Shown here: positions 22,301 to 31,628 of the stretch, piece by piece
Layout of the letters: every line of letters starts with the position of its first letter
Numbering within the stretch: position 1 is the first letter of the stretch
Assembly (NCBI GenBank): GCA_900755985.1
Contig: CAAEIL010000303.1
Span: 1-31,930, forward strand
DNA from: Bacteroidales bacterium
GTDB taxonomy: Bacteria > Bacteroidota > Bacteroidia > Bacteroidales > Muribaculaceae
DNA length: 31,930 nucleotides
Direction of reading: 5' to 3'
The notes under the pieces: generated by a model
What the model saw: only the letters and a program-made list of their open reading frames with translations
Databases searched by the model: none
Told to the model about the DNA's origin: nothing
Program-made: the position numbers and the translations under genes

Positions 22301-23329
22301 ATGAAAACAAGCACCCTAATCTGCAGCGCCATGGCTGCTGTCATAGCTTTGGCCCCGGCAAACGCCGAGGCTAAGAAGAAAAAGAAAAACAAAGAACAGC
22401 CCGCTACCGAAGTCCCGGCACCAAAACCCACACAGGCAGCCAAACCTGTTCCCGCAGCTCCTCCCAAACCCTATGTTGCATACGTCATGCAGCCTTCGGT
22501 ACCGTCTTCGATGCAATTCTGCGGCAAAAAAGTCGACCTTGACCGTGTTGACATGTTCGAGCGTTTCGACCGCGAACTCACCGCCCTGGCATTCGGCCAC
22601 GGCAACACGCTACTCACCATAAAACGCGCCAACAAATGCTTCCCCGAAATGGCTCCTATCCTTCGCGAAGAAGGCGTCCCCGAAGATCTCCTTTATCTGG
22701 CTTGCGTCGAAAGCTATCTGGCGCCGCTTACCGTCTCGCCGGCAAAAGCAGCCGGCATCTGGCAGTTCATACCCTCGACAGCCCGGCAATACGGTCTCGA
22801 AGTCAGCGACGAGGTCGACGAGCGATACAATCTTGCAAAAGCTACCCGCGCCGCCGCCAAATACCTCAAGAACGCTTATGGCAAATACGGAGACTGGCCC
22901 ACGGTCATGGCTTCGTATAACGCAGGCATGGGGCGCATCTCGTCCGAACTTGACAAACAATTGGCCCAGTCATCGTTCGACCTTCATCTCAATCAGGAGA
23001 CCTCGCGCTATGTATTCCGTATCATGGCCATGAAAGCCATCATGGAGAACGCTCCCGCTTTCGGATTCGTGATACGTCCCGAACAACTTTACCAGCCCAT
23101 GGATTATAACGAAGTCGAAGTATCAGGCCCCGTTGCCGACTGGGCTTCATGGGCCCGCGACAAAGGCATAAGCTACGCTCAGCTTAAAGAAGCCAACCCG
23201 TGGATTCGCGACCGCAAACTCACCAATAAGGCCGGAAACACTTACAAAGTTCGTATCCCTGCAGAAAAATCGCTAAAACGCTCTACCGCCGGCACCAAGA
23301 CTTATGACAAACGTTGGATTAGCCTATGA
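22301..23329 (+). CDS. MltD-like lytic transglycosylase
   Basis: This 342-aa exported protein has signal peptide MKTSTLICSAMAAVIALAPANAEA. A Lys/Pro/Ala-rich linker (25-57) leads to an SLT domain with catalytic Glu137 in CVESYLAPL, then AAGIWQFIPSTARQYG and ASYNAGMG. The C-terminal 65 residues resemble a LysM-type peptidoglycan-binding segment (LKEANPWIRDRKLTNKAG). It cleaves peptidoglycan glycan strands in the periplasm. The stop overlaps the uvrA ATG by 4 bases. Confidence 0.9.
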   Translation: MKTSTLICSAMAAVIALAPANAEAKKKKKNKEQPATEVPAPKPTQAAKPVPAAPPKPYVAYVMQPSVPSSMQFCGKKVDLDRVDMFERFDRELTALAFGHGNTLLTIKRANKCFPEMAPILREEGVPEDLLYLACVESYLAPLTVSPAKAAGIWQFIPSTARQYGLEVSDEVDERYNLAKATRAAAKYLKNAYGKYGDWPTVMASYNAGMGRISSELDKQLAQSSFDLHLNQETSRYVFRIMAMKAIMENAPAFGFVIRPEQLYQPMDYNEVEVSGPVADWASWARDKGISYAQLKEANPWIRDRKLTNKAGNTYKVRIPAEKSLKRSTAGTKTYDKRWISL

Positions 23330-26214
23330 CCAAAAACAAGACAACAGCACAAACTGCATACAACAGCGACGCAGATGCCGAACAAACGCTCTCCGATGAC
23401 GGTCTGGACAAGCTAACCGTCATCGGAGCGCGTGTCAACAACCTGCGCAACATCAATGTAAGCATCCCCCGCAACACGCTGACAGTCATTACAGGACTCA
23501 GCGGTTCGGGAAAATCGTCACTGGCTTTCGACACTATTTTTGCCGAAGGCCAGCGCAGATATATAGAGACATTCTCGGCCTATGCCCGCAATCTCATGGG
23601 AGGCCTCGAACGTCCCGACGTCGACCTCATCACCGGTCTGTCTCCGGTAATCGCCATCGAGCAGAAAACCGTCAACCGTAATCCCCGCTCGACAATAGGC
23701 ACTGTGACCGAAATCTACGACTTTCTGCGCCTGTTATTCGCCCGCGCCTCGCGTGCCATAAGTTACATTTCGGGCAAACCTATGGTGCGCTACACCCGGG
23801 AACAGCTTGTCTCGCTCATCCTAAATCAGTACAACGGACACAAGATTAATATTCTGGCTCCGCTTGTAAAAAACCGAAAGGGTCACTACAAAGAACTTTT
23901 CGAGAACCTGCGCAAGAAAGGCTACCTGCGCGTGCGCGTCGACGGCGAATTGCGCGAAATAACACCTATGATGAAGCTCGACCGATACCGCAACCACACC
24001 ATCGAGCTTGTCATCGACCGTCTCAAGGTATCGGCAAAAGACGACAAACGCCTGCGCGACACCATTGAAACAGCGCTCAAGCAAGGCGACAAAGAACTCA
24101 TTGTATTCGACGCCGACAACGACTCGCTGTCATACTACAGCCAGCATCTCATGGACCCCGAGACCGGTATATCGTACCGCGAGCCGGCTCCGCACAACTT
24201 CTCGTTCAACTCGCCCATGGGCGCCTGTCCATGCTGCAAAGGTCTTGGTACCGTCAGCCTCGTCGACCGCGAGAAAGTGCTTCCCGACCCCAAACTGTCG
24301 ATTCGCGCCGGAGGTATCGCGCCCTTGGGCAAATATCGCGACTCGATGATTTTCTGGCAGATTGACGCCTTGCTCAAAAAACACGGATATACCATGAAGA
24401 CTCCTGTGGGCGAAATTTCAGAAGCTTGCATGGACGAAATCATGAACGGCACAAACGAGAATCTGCGCATCGAAAACGAATCCATGTCAATGTATAACTA
24501 CTTCCGCCCATATGAAGGCGTCGTAAAGTACATAGAGATGCAGCAGGACGAAGACGCGTCGGCTGCAGCACAGAAATGGTCCGGGCAGTTTTTCTCTCGT
24601 CAGACCTGCCCCGAATGTGGCGGCAAACGACTCAATCGCGAAGCTCTGCACTTCTTTGTTGACGGTAAAAACATAGCCGACTTGTGCCGCATGGATATAT
24701 CCGAGCTGCTCGAATGGACAGCCGGCGCAACCGACGGCATGAACGACAAAGAACGTGCCGTCGCCGACGAAATCATCAAAGAGATACGTCACCGCCTTTC
24801 ATTCCTTGTCGATGTGGGGCTGGACTATCTGCAGCTCGACCGCGCATCGGCCACACTATCGGGCGGCGAAAGCCAGCGCATACGTCTGGCCACTCAACTT
24901 GGTTCGGAGCTTGTCAATGTGCTTTATATTCTCGACGAACCATCGATTGGACTGCATCAGCGCGACAACCGCCGTCTTATCGACGCCCTTTGCCGTCTTC
25001 GCGACGCTTCCAACTCGGTTATCGTTGTCGAACACGATAAAGACATTATGCTCCGCGCCGACTACATCGTCGACATCGGGCCTCAGGCCGGACGCCGAGG
25101 CGGGGAGATAGTCTTCCAAGGCACTCCCGCCCAACTTCTCAAAACCGATACCCTTACGGCACAGTACCTTAAGGGTACACGCTCGATAGCCATTCCGCAG
25201 GTCAGACGCCAAGGTTCGGGAAAGGAAATCGTACTCCGAGGCGCCACTGGACACAACCTGCAGAATGTCGACCTGCACTTGCCTTTAGGTACGCTCACCG
25301 TCATCTCGGGAGTCTCGGGTTCGGGTAAGTCATCGCTGATTTTAGGCACTCTGCAGACCGAGCTTCAGCGGCAGTTCTACCGTTCGACACGTCAGCCGTT
25401 GCCTTTCTCCTCAATCGAAGGCATCGAAAACATCGACAAAATCGTGACCGTAGACCAATCTCCCCTTGGACGTACTCCCCGCTCAAATCCGGCCACATAC
25501 ACCGGAGTCTTTTCAGACATACGCTCACTGTTCGTATCGCTGCCCGAAGCCAAGATTCGCGGTTACCGCCCGGGGCGCTTCTCGTTCAACGTCAGCGGCG
25601 GACGATGCGAGGCATGTGGCGGTAACGGGCACCGTACAATCGAGATGAACTTTTTGCCCGATGTCCTCGTCCCCTGCGAAGTATGCCACGGCAAACGTTA
25701 CAACCGCGAGACACTCGAAGTCCGATTCAAAGGCAAATCCATTGCCGACGTCCTGGACATGACCATCAATCAGGCTGTCGAGTTCTTTGCCAACGTACCG
25801 GCAATATTGAAAAAAATCAAGACTTTGCAAGAAATAGGTCTGGGTTATATCAAGTTAGGGCAACCATCGTCGACACTATCGGGCGGCGAGAACCAGCGCG
25901 TCAAGTTGGCAACCGAACTATCGAAACGCGACACCGGCAAGACACTCTTCATACTCGATGAACCCACAACAGGCCTGCACTTCGAGGACATCAGGACCCT
26001 GCTTCAACTTCTGCAGAAACTTGTCGACCGAGGAAACACTGTTCTTGTCATCGAACACAACCTCGACATCATCAAGAGTGCCGACCACGTCATAGATATG
26101 GGACCCGGAGGAGGATGTCACGGCGGCCGAATCATTGCCGCAGGAACTCCCGAAGAACTTGCACGCACCGACACTCCCACAGGTCCTTTCCTTGCCGAAG
26201 AACTCGGCATGTAA
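23326..26214 (+). CDS. uvrA: UvrABC excinuclease subunit A
   Basis: This 962-aa ABC-type ATPase finds bulky DNA lesions and loads UvrB in nucleotide excision repair. It has Walker A GLSGSGKSS at 57-65 and GVSGSGKSS at 662-670, and signatures LSGGESQR at 511-518 and LSGGENQR at 851-858. Zinc-binding Cys pairs are CPCC (301) with CPEC (428), and CEAC (761) with CEVC (784). Length is typical. It is translationally coupled to the transglycosylase gene before it and followed 26 nt later by dinB, forming a DNA-repair pair. Confidence 0.97.
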   Translation: MTKNKTTAQTAYNSDADAEQTLSDDGLDKLTVIGARVNNLRNINVSIPRNTLTVITGLSGSGKSSLAFDTIFAEGQRRYIETFSAYARNLMGGLERPDVDLITGLSPVIAIEQKTVNRNPRSTIGTVTEIYDFLRLLFARASRAISYISGKPMVRYTREQLVSLILNQYNGHKINILAPLVKNRKGHYKELFENLRKKGYLRVRVDGELREITPMMKLDRYRNHTIELVIDRLKVSAKDDKRLRDTIETALKQGDKELIVFDADNDSLSYYSQHLMDPETGISYREPAPHNFSFNSPMGACPCCKGLGTVSLVDREKVLPDPKLSIRAGGIAPLGKYRDSMIFWQIDALLKKHGYTMKTPVGEISEACMDEIMNGTNENLRIENESMSMYNYFRPYEGVVKYIEMQQDEDASAAAQKWSGQFFSRQTCPECGGKRLNREALHFFVDGKNIADLCRMDISELLEWTAGATDGMNDKERAVADEIIKEIRHRLSFLVDVGLDYLQLDRASATLSGGESQRIRLATQLGSELVNVLYILDEPSIGLHQRDNRRLIDALCRLRDASNSVIVVEHDKDIMLRADYIVDIGPQAGRRGGEIVFQGTPAQLLKTDTLTAQYLKGTRSIAIPQVRRQGSGKEIVLRGATGHNLQNVDLHLPLGTLTVISGVSGSGKSSLILGTLQTELQRQFYRSTRQPLPFSSIEGIENIDKIVTVDQSPLGRTPRSNPATYTGVFSDIRSLFVSLPEAKIRGYRPGRFSFNVSGGRCEACGGNGHRTIEMNFLPDVLVPCEVCHGKRYNRETLEVRFKGKSIADVLDMTINQAVEFFANVPAILKKIKTLQEIGLGYIKLGQPSSTLSGGENQRVKLATELSKRDTGKTLFILDEPTTGLHFEDIRTLLQLLQKLVDRGNTVLVIEHNLDIIKSADHVIDMGPGGGCHGGRIIAAGTPEELARTDTPTGPFLAEELGM

Positions 26215-26240
26215 TTCGGTCTGCCACCGACACCTCGGGT

Positions 26241-27371
26241 ATGGAACGCAAGATTATCCACATAGACATGGACGCGTTTTTCGCGTCGGTCGAACAGCGC
26301 GACAACCCTCAGTTGCGCAGACGGCCCGTAGCCGTAGGTCACGCATCGCGCGGAGGTGTCGTCGCTGCAGCCAGTTACGAAGCACGCAAATTCGGCGTTC
26401 GCTCGGCCATGCCTTCATACAAGGCCCGGAAACTCTGTCCTTCATTGATTTTTGTTACTCCACGCTTCGAAGTCTACAAAGCCGTCTCACAGCAGATGCA
26501 CGACATTTTTCACGAATACACCGATATTATCGAGCCTATATCTCTCGACGAGGCTTTTCTTGACGTCACCGACAACAAACCGGCAATACCACTCGCTGTC
26601 ACCATAGCCCGCGAAATAAAGGAGAAAATAGCCTCGAGACTACACCTGGTGGCTTCGGCCGGAGTCTCATATAACAAATTTCTTGCAAAAATAGCCTCAG
26701 ACTACCGCAAACCCGACGGGCTGTGTACAATACATCCATCAGTGGCACAGAAATTTGTCGACGCCCTGGCGATAGAGCGCTTCTGGGGCGTTGGACCGGT
26801 AACCGCCGAGCACATGCACCGTCTAGGAATCGCAACCGGCGCCGACCTTCGCGCACAGCCTGTCGAACTGCTTGTACGCGAATTCGGCCGCATGGGACAT
26901 GTCTACTATCAGTTTGCACGCGGTGTCGACCTACGTCCGGTCGAAGCCGTGCGTATACGTAAGAGTGTCGGCTGTGAGACCACACGCGAGGAACGCATAC
27001 GCAGTACAGCCGAATTACGCGATGTCCTGGACGAACTTTCCGATGAACTCGAAGGACGACTTGACAGACGCAACTTTACCGGTGCCACGCTGACACTCAA
27101 GTTACGCTATGATGACTTCACGACAAGGTCCCGCTCGCTGACTTTGCCTCAGGCTCCGCATCGCTGGACCAAGCGCGATATATTCGACGTCGCATTGCGA
27201 CTATACGAAGAGAGTGAAGATCCGTCCGAAGGACGGCTCCCCCACCCTCTAAGACTTTTGGGATTGTCGGTATCAAATCCGCCGGGGCTCCGCCATGAGG
27301 TTCGCGATGACTGGGCCATACCCGATTTCTGGCCGCGCCAGCTCGAGATAGACTTCGACAAAGAATATTAA
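26241..27371 (+). CDS. dinB: DNA polymerase IV (Y family)
   Basis: The product is 376 aa from the ATG at 26241 (MERKIIHIDMDAFFASVEQ); a longer frame back into uvrA is not used. Error-prone translesion polymerase. Catalytic acidic residues are D9 and D11 in the first motif and D103-E104 in SLDEAFLD. SAGVSYNKFLAKIASDYRKPDG is the Y-family palm/fingers hallmark, and a helix-hairpin-helix and little-finger domain follow. There is no obvious C-terminal clamp-binding QL[SD]LF, though the end QLEIDFDKEY could serve. Probably co-transcribed with uvrA. Confidence 0.95.
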   Translation: MERKIIHIDMDAFFASVEQRDNPQLRRRPVAVGHASRGGVVAAASYEARKFGVRSAMPSYKARKLCPSLIFVTPRFEVYKAVSQQMHDIFHEYTDIIEPISLDEAFLDVTDNKPAIPLAVTIAREIKEKIASRLHLVASAGVSYNKFLAKIASDYRKPDGLCTIHPSVAQKFVDALAIERFWGVGPVTAEHMHRLGIATGADLRAQPVELLVREFGRMGHVYYQFARGVDLRPVEAVRIRKSVGCETTREERIRSTAELRDVLDELSDELEGRLDRRNFTGATLTLKLRYDDFTTRSRSLTLPQAPHRWTKRDIFDVALRLYEESEDPSEGRLPHPLRLLGLSVSNPPGLRHEVRDDWAIPDFWPRQLEIDFDKEY

Positions 27372-27408
27372 GTATGTCTATCAATCTAAAGCATGGGCAC
27401 TAAAAACG

Positions 27409-29256
27409 TTATTTGCGGGCTATGCGGTAGATCGTGCCTTCGATTAGCGAAACATATATATCGCCGCTCGTCGGGTCGATGTCGATGCCGTTGACCTCGC
27501 TGACGCCGAGAGGCAAACTCCACAGTACTTTTTGCGCCTTAGGGTCGACAGCGGTAACAATGCCCCGACGCGAGCCGGCGTAAACTACGCCGTCTTGCTC
27601 GGCGACGATGCATGGCGCATGTTCATAACCCAACCCCATGTCAACAGTCCACAGTTCATGGAAATCAGGCGTAGTGGTATCCACTGCAACAAGTTCACCA
27701 TCCATGGTCTTGGCATACGCGCGACTGAAATCGGCGCTGTGGCCGAGGGCCTCGCGATAACGGTGCGAGTTGTCACGCCACAACTGACGACCTGTCTTGC
27801 GGTCTAAAGCAGTCATATATCGGTCGGGAGCTACAATGATAATCTTGTCCTCGGTCAGCACCGGGACCACATTGCCCGGACCCAGCATATTGGCTTTCTT
27901 ACCATTGTTCCATACCCATTTCAACTTGCCGTTTTTGAGCGAAAGACAGCGCAGGTTTGTGTCCCAGGCTCCGAAAACGAGATCATCGCCGTCAATGGCC
28001 GGAGCTGCCTGACAGTAGTTGAATAGCGAATCGTACTCCCATACGAGTCGGCCATCCGATGGCCTGCGACGCTCGATGCGCTTATAGCCACCCTGTATGT
28101 ATGCTCCGTCGGCTGAAAGTGTGCCGTCAGCGACATACGGACCTTCTTTCGATTTATAATTTTTAATTACCTTGCCGTTGCGACTGTCGACGATAGACAG
28201 TCCCGAAGCGTAAGGGACGGCCAGACGTCCTTTGCCCAATACCACAGGACGCGAGAATACCGAAGCGCTGTCAGGCACACGCATATGCCAGCGAAGTTCG
28301 CCGGATTTTTTGTCTACAGCTTTGATCACACCGAGCGAGTTGCCAAAATATACATTTTCGGCATCCAGTCCAAGACGGGTGAATACCGAAGCTGAGTCTG
28401 TCCACACGCGGTCGACGGTCCACCCTTGCGGCGCAGTGACAAGTGTATCACCGGCAGGCAGATTGACACGAGCATGATGCGTACGGTTGGCAAACGCATA
28501 TCGTGACTCGGGCTCGGCACCAATTTTTTTGTTGTAAATATGTGTCCACTGAGGCGAGACATCGACTATCGTGTAACCATAGTCGCCTTTGCCCATATCA
28601 AGGGCGCGTACCATGGCACATTCTATGTCACCGGCATCGTAGCGACGCCAGCGGTGATAATGGCCGTTGATATGACCGATTACGGGATAGTCGGCAAGTA
28701 TGGCCATATAGTCCTTGTAGTTGTCAAGGTCGTCCTGCAGAGGATAATGGTTGAACGACAGCACGCGCTTGCCGTCTTTGACACGCTCGTCAAGAGTCTT
28801 GCGCAGCCAGTGCAGGTCTTCCTGTTTGATATGACCGTCGCCCATTTTCATGAACGGACCACAGTTGATGCCAATAACTACCAGCGAGTCTGTCTCGAAG
28901 ACAAAGCGGTCCGAGCCAAATGTATCGACAAAGGTCTTTGTAGCCGACTGCGACCAGTTGTTTTCATGATTGCCCGGCAGGACGTAAAGCGGGAAACGAA
29001 TCTGGCGCATTATGGCAGCGACATTGGCAATCTGCTCGTCCGAGCCTTCGTTGGTAAGGTCGCCGTTAACAATGACGGCGTCGTAGTTGCCGCGATTGAC
29101 TTCGGCGATGGCCTCGCGCAGTTTGCCGTCATTGGCGTTGCCGGGAGTGACATGAATATCGCTGAATACAGCAAAACGCTGAGCTGCTGACGGCATGCCC
29201 AGTGACATGAACGCCAGTGCCGAAAGGCCCAGCCTGAGAATAGTTTTATTTTTCAT
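27409..29256 (-). CDS. Secreted calcineurin-like phosphoesterase with PQQ-type beta-propeller
   Basis: This 615-aa protein has a signal peptide (MKNKTILRLGLSALAFMSLGMPSAAQ). Metallophosphatase motifs are FSDIH (D33, H35), NGDLTNEG (D66), LPGNHE (N96, H97), FNHYP (H170) and GHINGHYH (H199, H201), all present. From about residue 290 there are propeller repeats of the PQQ-binding-like type (VYFGNSLGVIKAVDKKSGELRW, GDDLVFGAWDTNLRCLSLKNG, ALDRKTGRQLW). It probably hydrolyses a phosphoester outside the cytoplasm, with the propeller binding substrate or surface. Divergent from dnaG. Confidence 0.88.
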   Translation of the reverse strand: MKNKTILRLGLSALAFMSLGMPSAAQRFAVFSDIHVTPGNANDGKLREAIAEVNRGNYDAVIVNGDLTNEGSDEQIANVAAIMRQIRFPLYVLPGNHENNWSQSATKTFVDTFGSDRFVFETDSLVVIGINCGPFMKMGDGHIKQEDLHWLRKTLDERVKDGKRVLSFNHYPLQDDLDNYKDYMAILADYPVIGHINGHYHRWRRYDAGDIECAMVRALDMGKGDYGYTIVDVSPQWTHIYNKKIGAEPESRYAFANRTHHARVNLPAGDTLVTAPQGWTVDRVWTDSASVFTRLGLDAENVYFGNSLGVIKAVDKKSGELRWHMRVPDSASVFSRPVVLGKGRLAVPYASGLSIVDSRNGKVIKNYKSKEGPYVADGTLSADGAYIQGGYKRIERRRPSDGRLVWEYDSLFNYCQAAPAIDGDDLVFGAWDTNLRCLSLKNGKLKWVWNNGKKANMLGPGNVVPVLTEDKIIIVAPDRYMTALDRKTGRQLWRDNSHRYREALGHSADFSRAYAKTMDGELVAVDTTTPDFHELWTVDMGLGYEHAPCIVAEQDGVVYAGSRRGIVTAVDPKAQKVLWSLPLGVSEVNGIDIDPTSGDIYVSLIEGTIYRIARK

Positions 29257-29320
29257 GTATAATGCGGATTTTTGAAGGATTTTTGAAGTCTGTGATGATG
29301 ATGTTAGTATAAACGATGCT

Positions 29321-29349
29321 CAAAGGTAGTCAAATTTTTCGTATCTTTG
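29321..29349. promoter_or_regulatory. Back-to-back -7 boxes for phosphoesterase and dnaG genes
   Basis: TACCTTTG on the minus strand (29328-29321) and TATCTTTG on the plus strand (29342-29349) both match TAnnTTTG and are 13 bp apart. The plus box ends 9 bp before the dnaG ATG. No exact TTTG is present at the usual distance for either, so upstream elements are weak. Confidence 0.5.
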
Positions 29350-29358
29350 TAGCCACTT

Positions 29359-31608
29359 ATGAAAAAGATTGACCGCGAAACCGTACAGAAGATTCTCGAC
29401 GCCGCCGATATTGTCGAAGTCGTCAGCGACTTTGTCAGTCTCAAGCGCCGTGGAGCCAACTATATAGGTCTGTGTCCGTTCCACAACGAACGTACGCCGT
29501 CGTTCTCAGTGTCCAAAGCCAAGGGCATCTGCAAATGTTTCTCGTGCGGCAAAGGCGGCTCGCCGGTCAACTTTCTTATGGAACTTGAACAGCTGTCGTT
29601 CAACGAGGCCCTGCGCTGGCTTGCCCGCAAATATCATATCGAAATCAAGGAGCACGAAATGACTGACGCCGAACGTGACGCAGCCAACGAGCGCGAAGCC
29701 ATGCTCGCCATCAACGACTTTGCCTGCAAGCATTTCGAGCACAACCTGTGGGAGACAGACGAAGGTCGCAACATCGGATACAGCTACTTCCGCGAGCGCG
29801 GCATTTCGGACGAAAGCATGCGCCGTTTCCGTCTTGGCTATGCCATCGACCGTCCCGATGAACTATCGAAAGCCGCTTTCGACTCCGGCTTCAGCGAGAA
29901 ATATCTTGTAACCACGGGACTTTGCTCAAAAAGCGAGCGCGGACTCTACGACCGCTTCAAAAGCCGTGTCATATACCCCGTGTTTTCGGTTTCGGGACGC
30001 ATTGTAGCCTTTGGCGGTCGCACACTGCGTAAGGACAAGAACGTAGCCAAATATGTCAACTCGCCCGAAAGTGCGCTTTATCGCAAAAGCTACGAGCTTT
30101 ACGGTCTTTATCAGGCAAAGAAATCGATTGTCAAACAAGACAAGTGCATACTTGTCGAAGGTTACATGGACGTCATTTCCATGTCTCAGATAGGTGTCGA
30201 GAACGTTGTGGCCTCGTCGGGCACCTCGCTCACCGAAGGTCAGATAAGGCTGATACACCGTTTTACTAACAATGTCACTGTAATATACGACTCGGACGCC
30301 GCCGGTATCAAGGCTTCGCTGCGAGGTATCGACCTGCTGCTTGCCGAAGGTCTCGATATAAAGGTACTACTGCTCCCCGACGGCGACGACCCCGACTCAT
30401 TCGCCCAAAGCCACACGCTGACCCAAGTCGAACAGTACATGGCCGAACACGAGACGGACTTCATACGCTTCAAAACCGATATACTGCTTAAGGACGCGCA
30501 GAACGACCCCATACGCCGTGCGCACGTCATCACAGACATCGTCGGCTCGATAGCACGTATTCCCGACCAGATTAAACGCACGGTCTATATCCAGGAATGT
30601 TCGCGCATGCTCGACATGGACGAGAAAGTGCTTTCGCAGCAACTTGCCAAGGCCATGGCAGCCAACGCCGAGAAAGTCGAAAGCGACCGTATGCGCCAGC
30701 AAGCCCGTCAGTCGCTCAGAGACGAAGGCATAACCTCACCCGAAGATATGCCGCCTGTCGATGAGCCGCCACTCGACCCCCATGGCGATTCCCGGCCGCG
30801 CGAAGTTACGGCAGAGGTGCAGACTCAGCCCGCGACAGCGCAGCAAGCCGCCGACATGGCCTTTGCACGATATATCGAGCGGTACGAACGTGAGATTGTG
30901 CGCTATGTCGTACGCTACGGTATGCTGAGTCTTTGCGAGCAGTATCTCGAAGACGGGAGCGTGGTGCCCATGAACGTTTTTCAGTTTGTCACCTCGCAGC
31001 TCAAGGCTGAAGGCCTGAGCATCGCAAATCCGGTTTATGTGACAATCATGGACCGCATTGCCTCGCTAGTTCCCGCTTTCGAGGCCGAAATGGAACACGA
31101 AAAACTGACCATCGACCAGGCAATATCACGTTTGCGCGCCGAGGGCTACAACGAGATACGCCGTCAGGGCACCGACCTCAGCGACATGCACAAACGCGAG
31201 TCGCTGTTAGACGAACGCCTTACTGCCAGACGTGCCGAGATGGAACACGAATTTGCTGTCTCATACCTTGTTCGCATCCTTGTCAACGAGCCCGATGACA
31301 ATGTACGCCGCACATGCACCGAGCTTGCATCGGACAACTATCATCTGAGCGCCATACACACCCGGCACGCGCACATAGTCACCGAGGAGGAGCGTCTGCC
31401 CGAACTCGTTCCGACGGCTTTCTACGCCTTTGAGAATGCTATTCTGTCCTGGCAGTTTCGCGAGCTGACGGCAGCGCTTGGCATCGCTCAGAAGCAGGGT
31501 GACATCAAAGCCCAGCAGGAAATAATGAAACAGCTCGTCGAAAAAAAGAAGCTCGAAGCCGGTTTTGCCCGCTTTTTAGGCGAGCGTGTAGTCACTCCCC
31601 GAAAGTAA
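29359..31608 (+). CDS. dnaG: DNA primase
   Basis: This 749-aa enzyme makes RNA primers for chromosome replication. The N-terminal zinc-binding domain has C39-x2-H42 and C60-x2-C63 in CPFHNERTPSFS and CKCFSCGKG. The Toprim core has VEGYMDVI at 266-273 and DSDAAG at 311-316. Residues about 446-495 form a Pro/Glu/Gln-rich linker, and the C-terminal 250 residues are a helical helicase-interacting region. It is longer than the E. coli enzyme (581 aa) because of the linker and C-terminal part. The ATG at 29359 lies 10 bp after a -7 box, so the mRNA may have almost no leader. Confidence 0.96.
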   Translation: MKKIDRETVQKILDAADIVEVVSDFVSLKRRGANYIGLCPFHNERTPSFSVSKAKGICKCFSCGKGGSPVNFLMELEQLSFNEALRWLARKYHIEIKEHEMTDAERDAANEREAMLAINDFACKHFEHNLWETDEGRNIGYSYFRERGISDESMRRFRLGYAIDRPDELSKAAFDSGFSEKYLVTTGLCSKSERGLYDRFKSRVIYPVFSVSGRIVAFGGRTLRKDKNVAKYVNSPESALYRKSYELYGLYQAKKSIVKQDKCILVEGYMDVISMSQIGVENVVASSGTSLTEGQIRLIHRFTNNVTVIYDSDAAGIKASLRGIDLLLAEGLDIKVLLLPDGDDPDSFAQSHTLTQVEQYMAEHETDFIRFKTDILLKDAQNDPIRRAHVITDIVGSIARIPDQIKRTVYIQECSRMLDMDEKVLSQQLAKAMAANAEKVESDRMRQQARQSLRDEGITSPEDMPPVDEPPLDPHGDSRPREVTAEVQTQPATAQQAADMAFARYIERYEREIVRYVVRYGMLSLCEQYLEDGSVVPMNVFQFVTSQLKAEGLSIANPVYVTIMDRIASLVPAFEAEMEHEKLTIDQAISRLRAEGYNEIRRQGTDLSDMHKRESLLDERLTARRAEMEHEFAVSYLVRILVNEPDDNVRRTCTELASDNYHLSAIHTRHAHIVTEEERLPELVPTAFYAFENAILSWQFRELTAALGIAQKQGDIKAQQEIMKQLVEKKKLEAGFARFLGERVVTPRK

Positions 31609-31628
31609 CCAAACATAAAACCGCATTA

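Noticed and set aside
29281..29360. Full -33/-7 promoter pair for dnaG
   Set aside because: Only the -7 box is clear; no TTTG at 19-21 nt upstream, so only the -7 boxes are reported.
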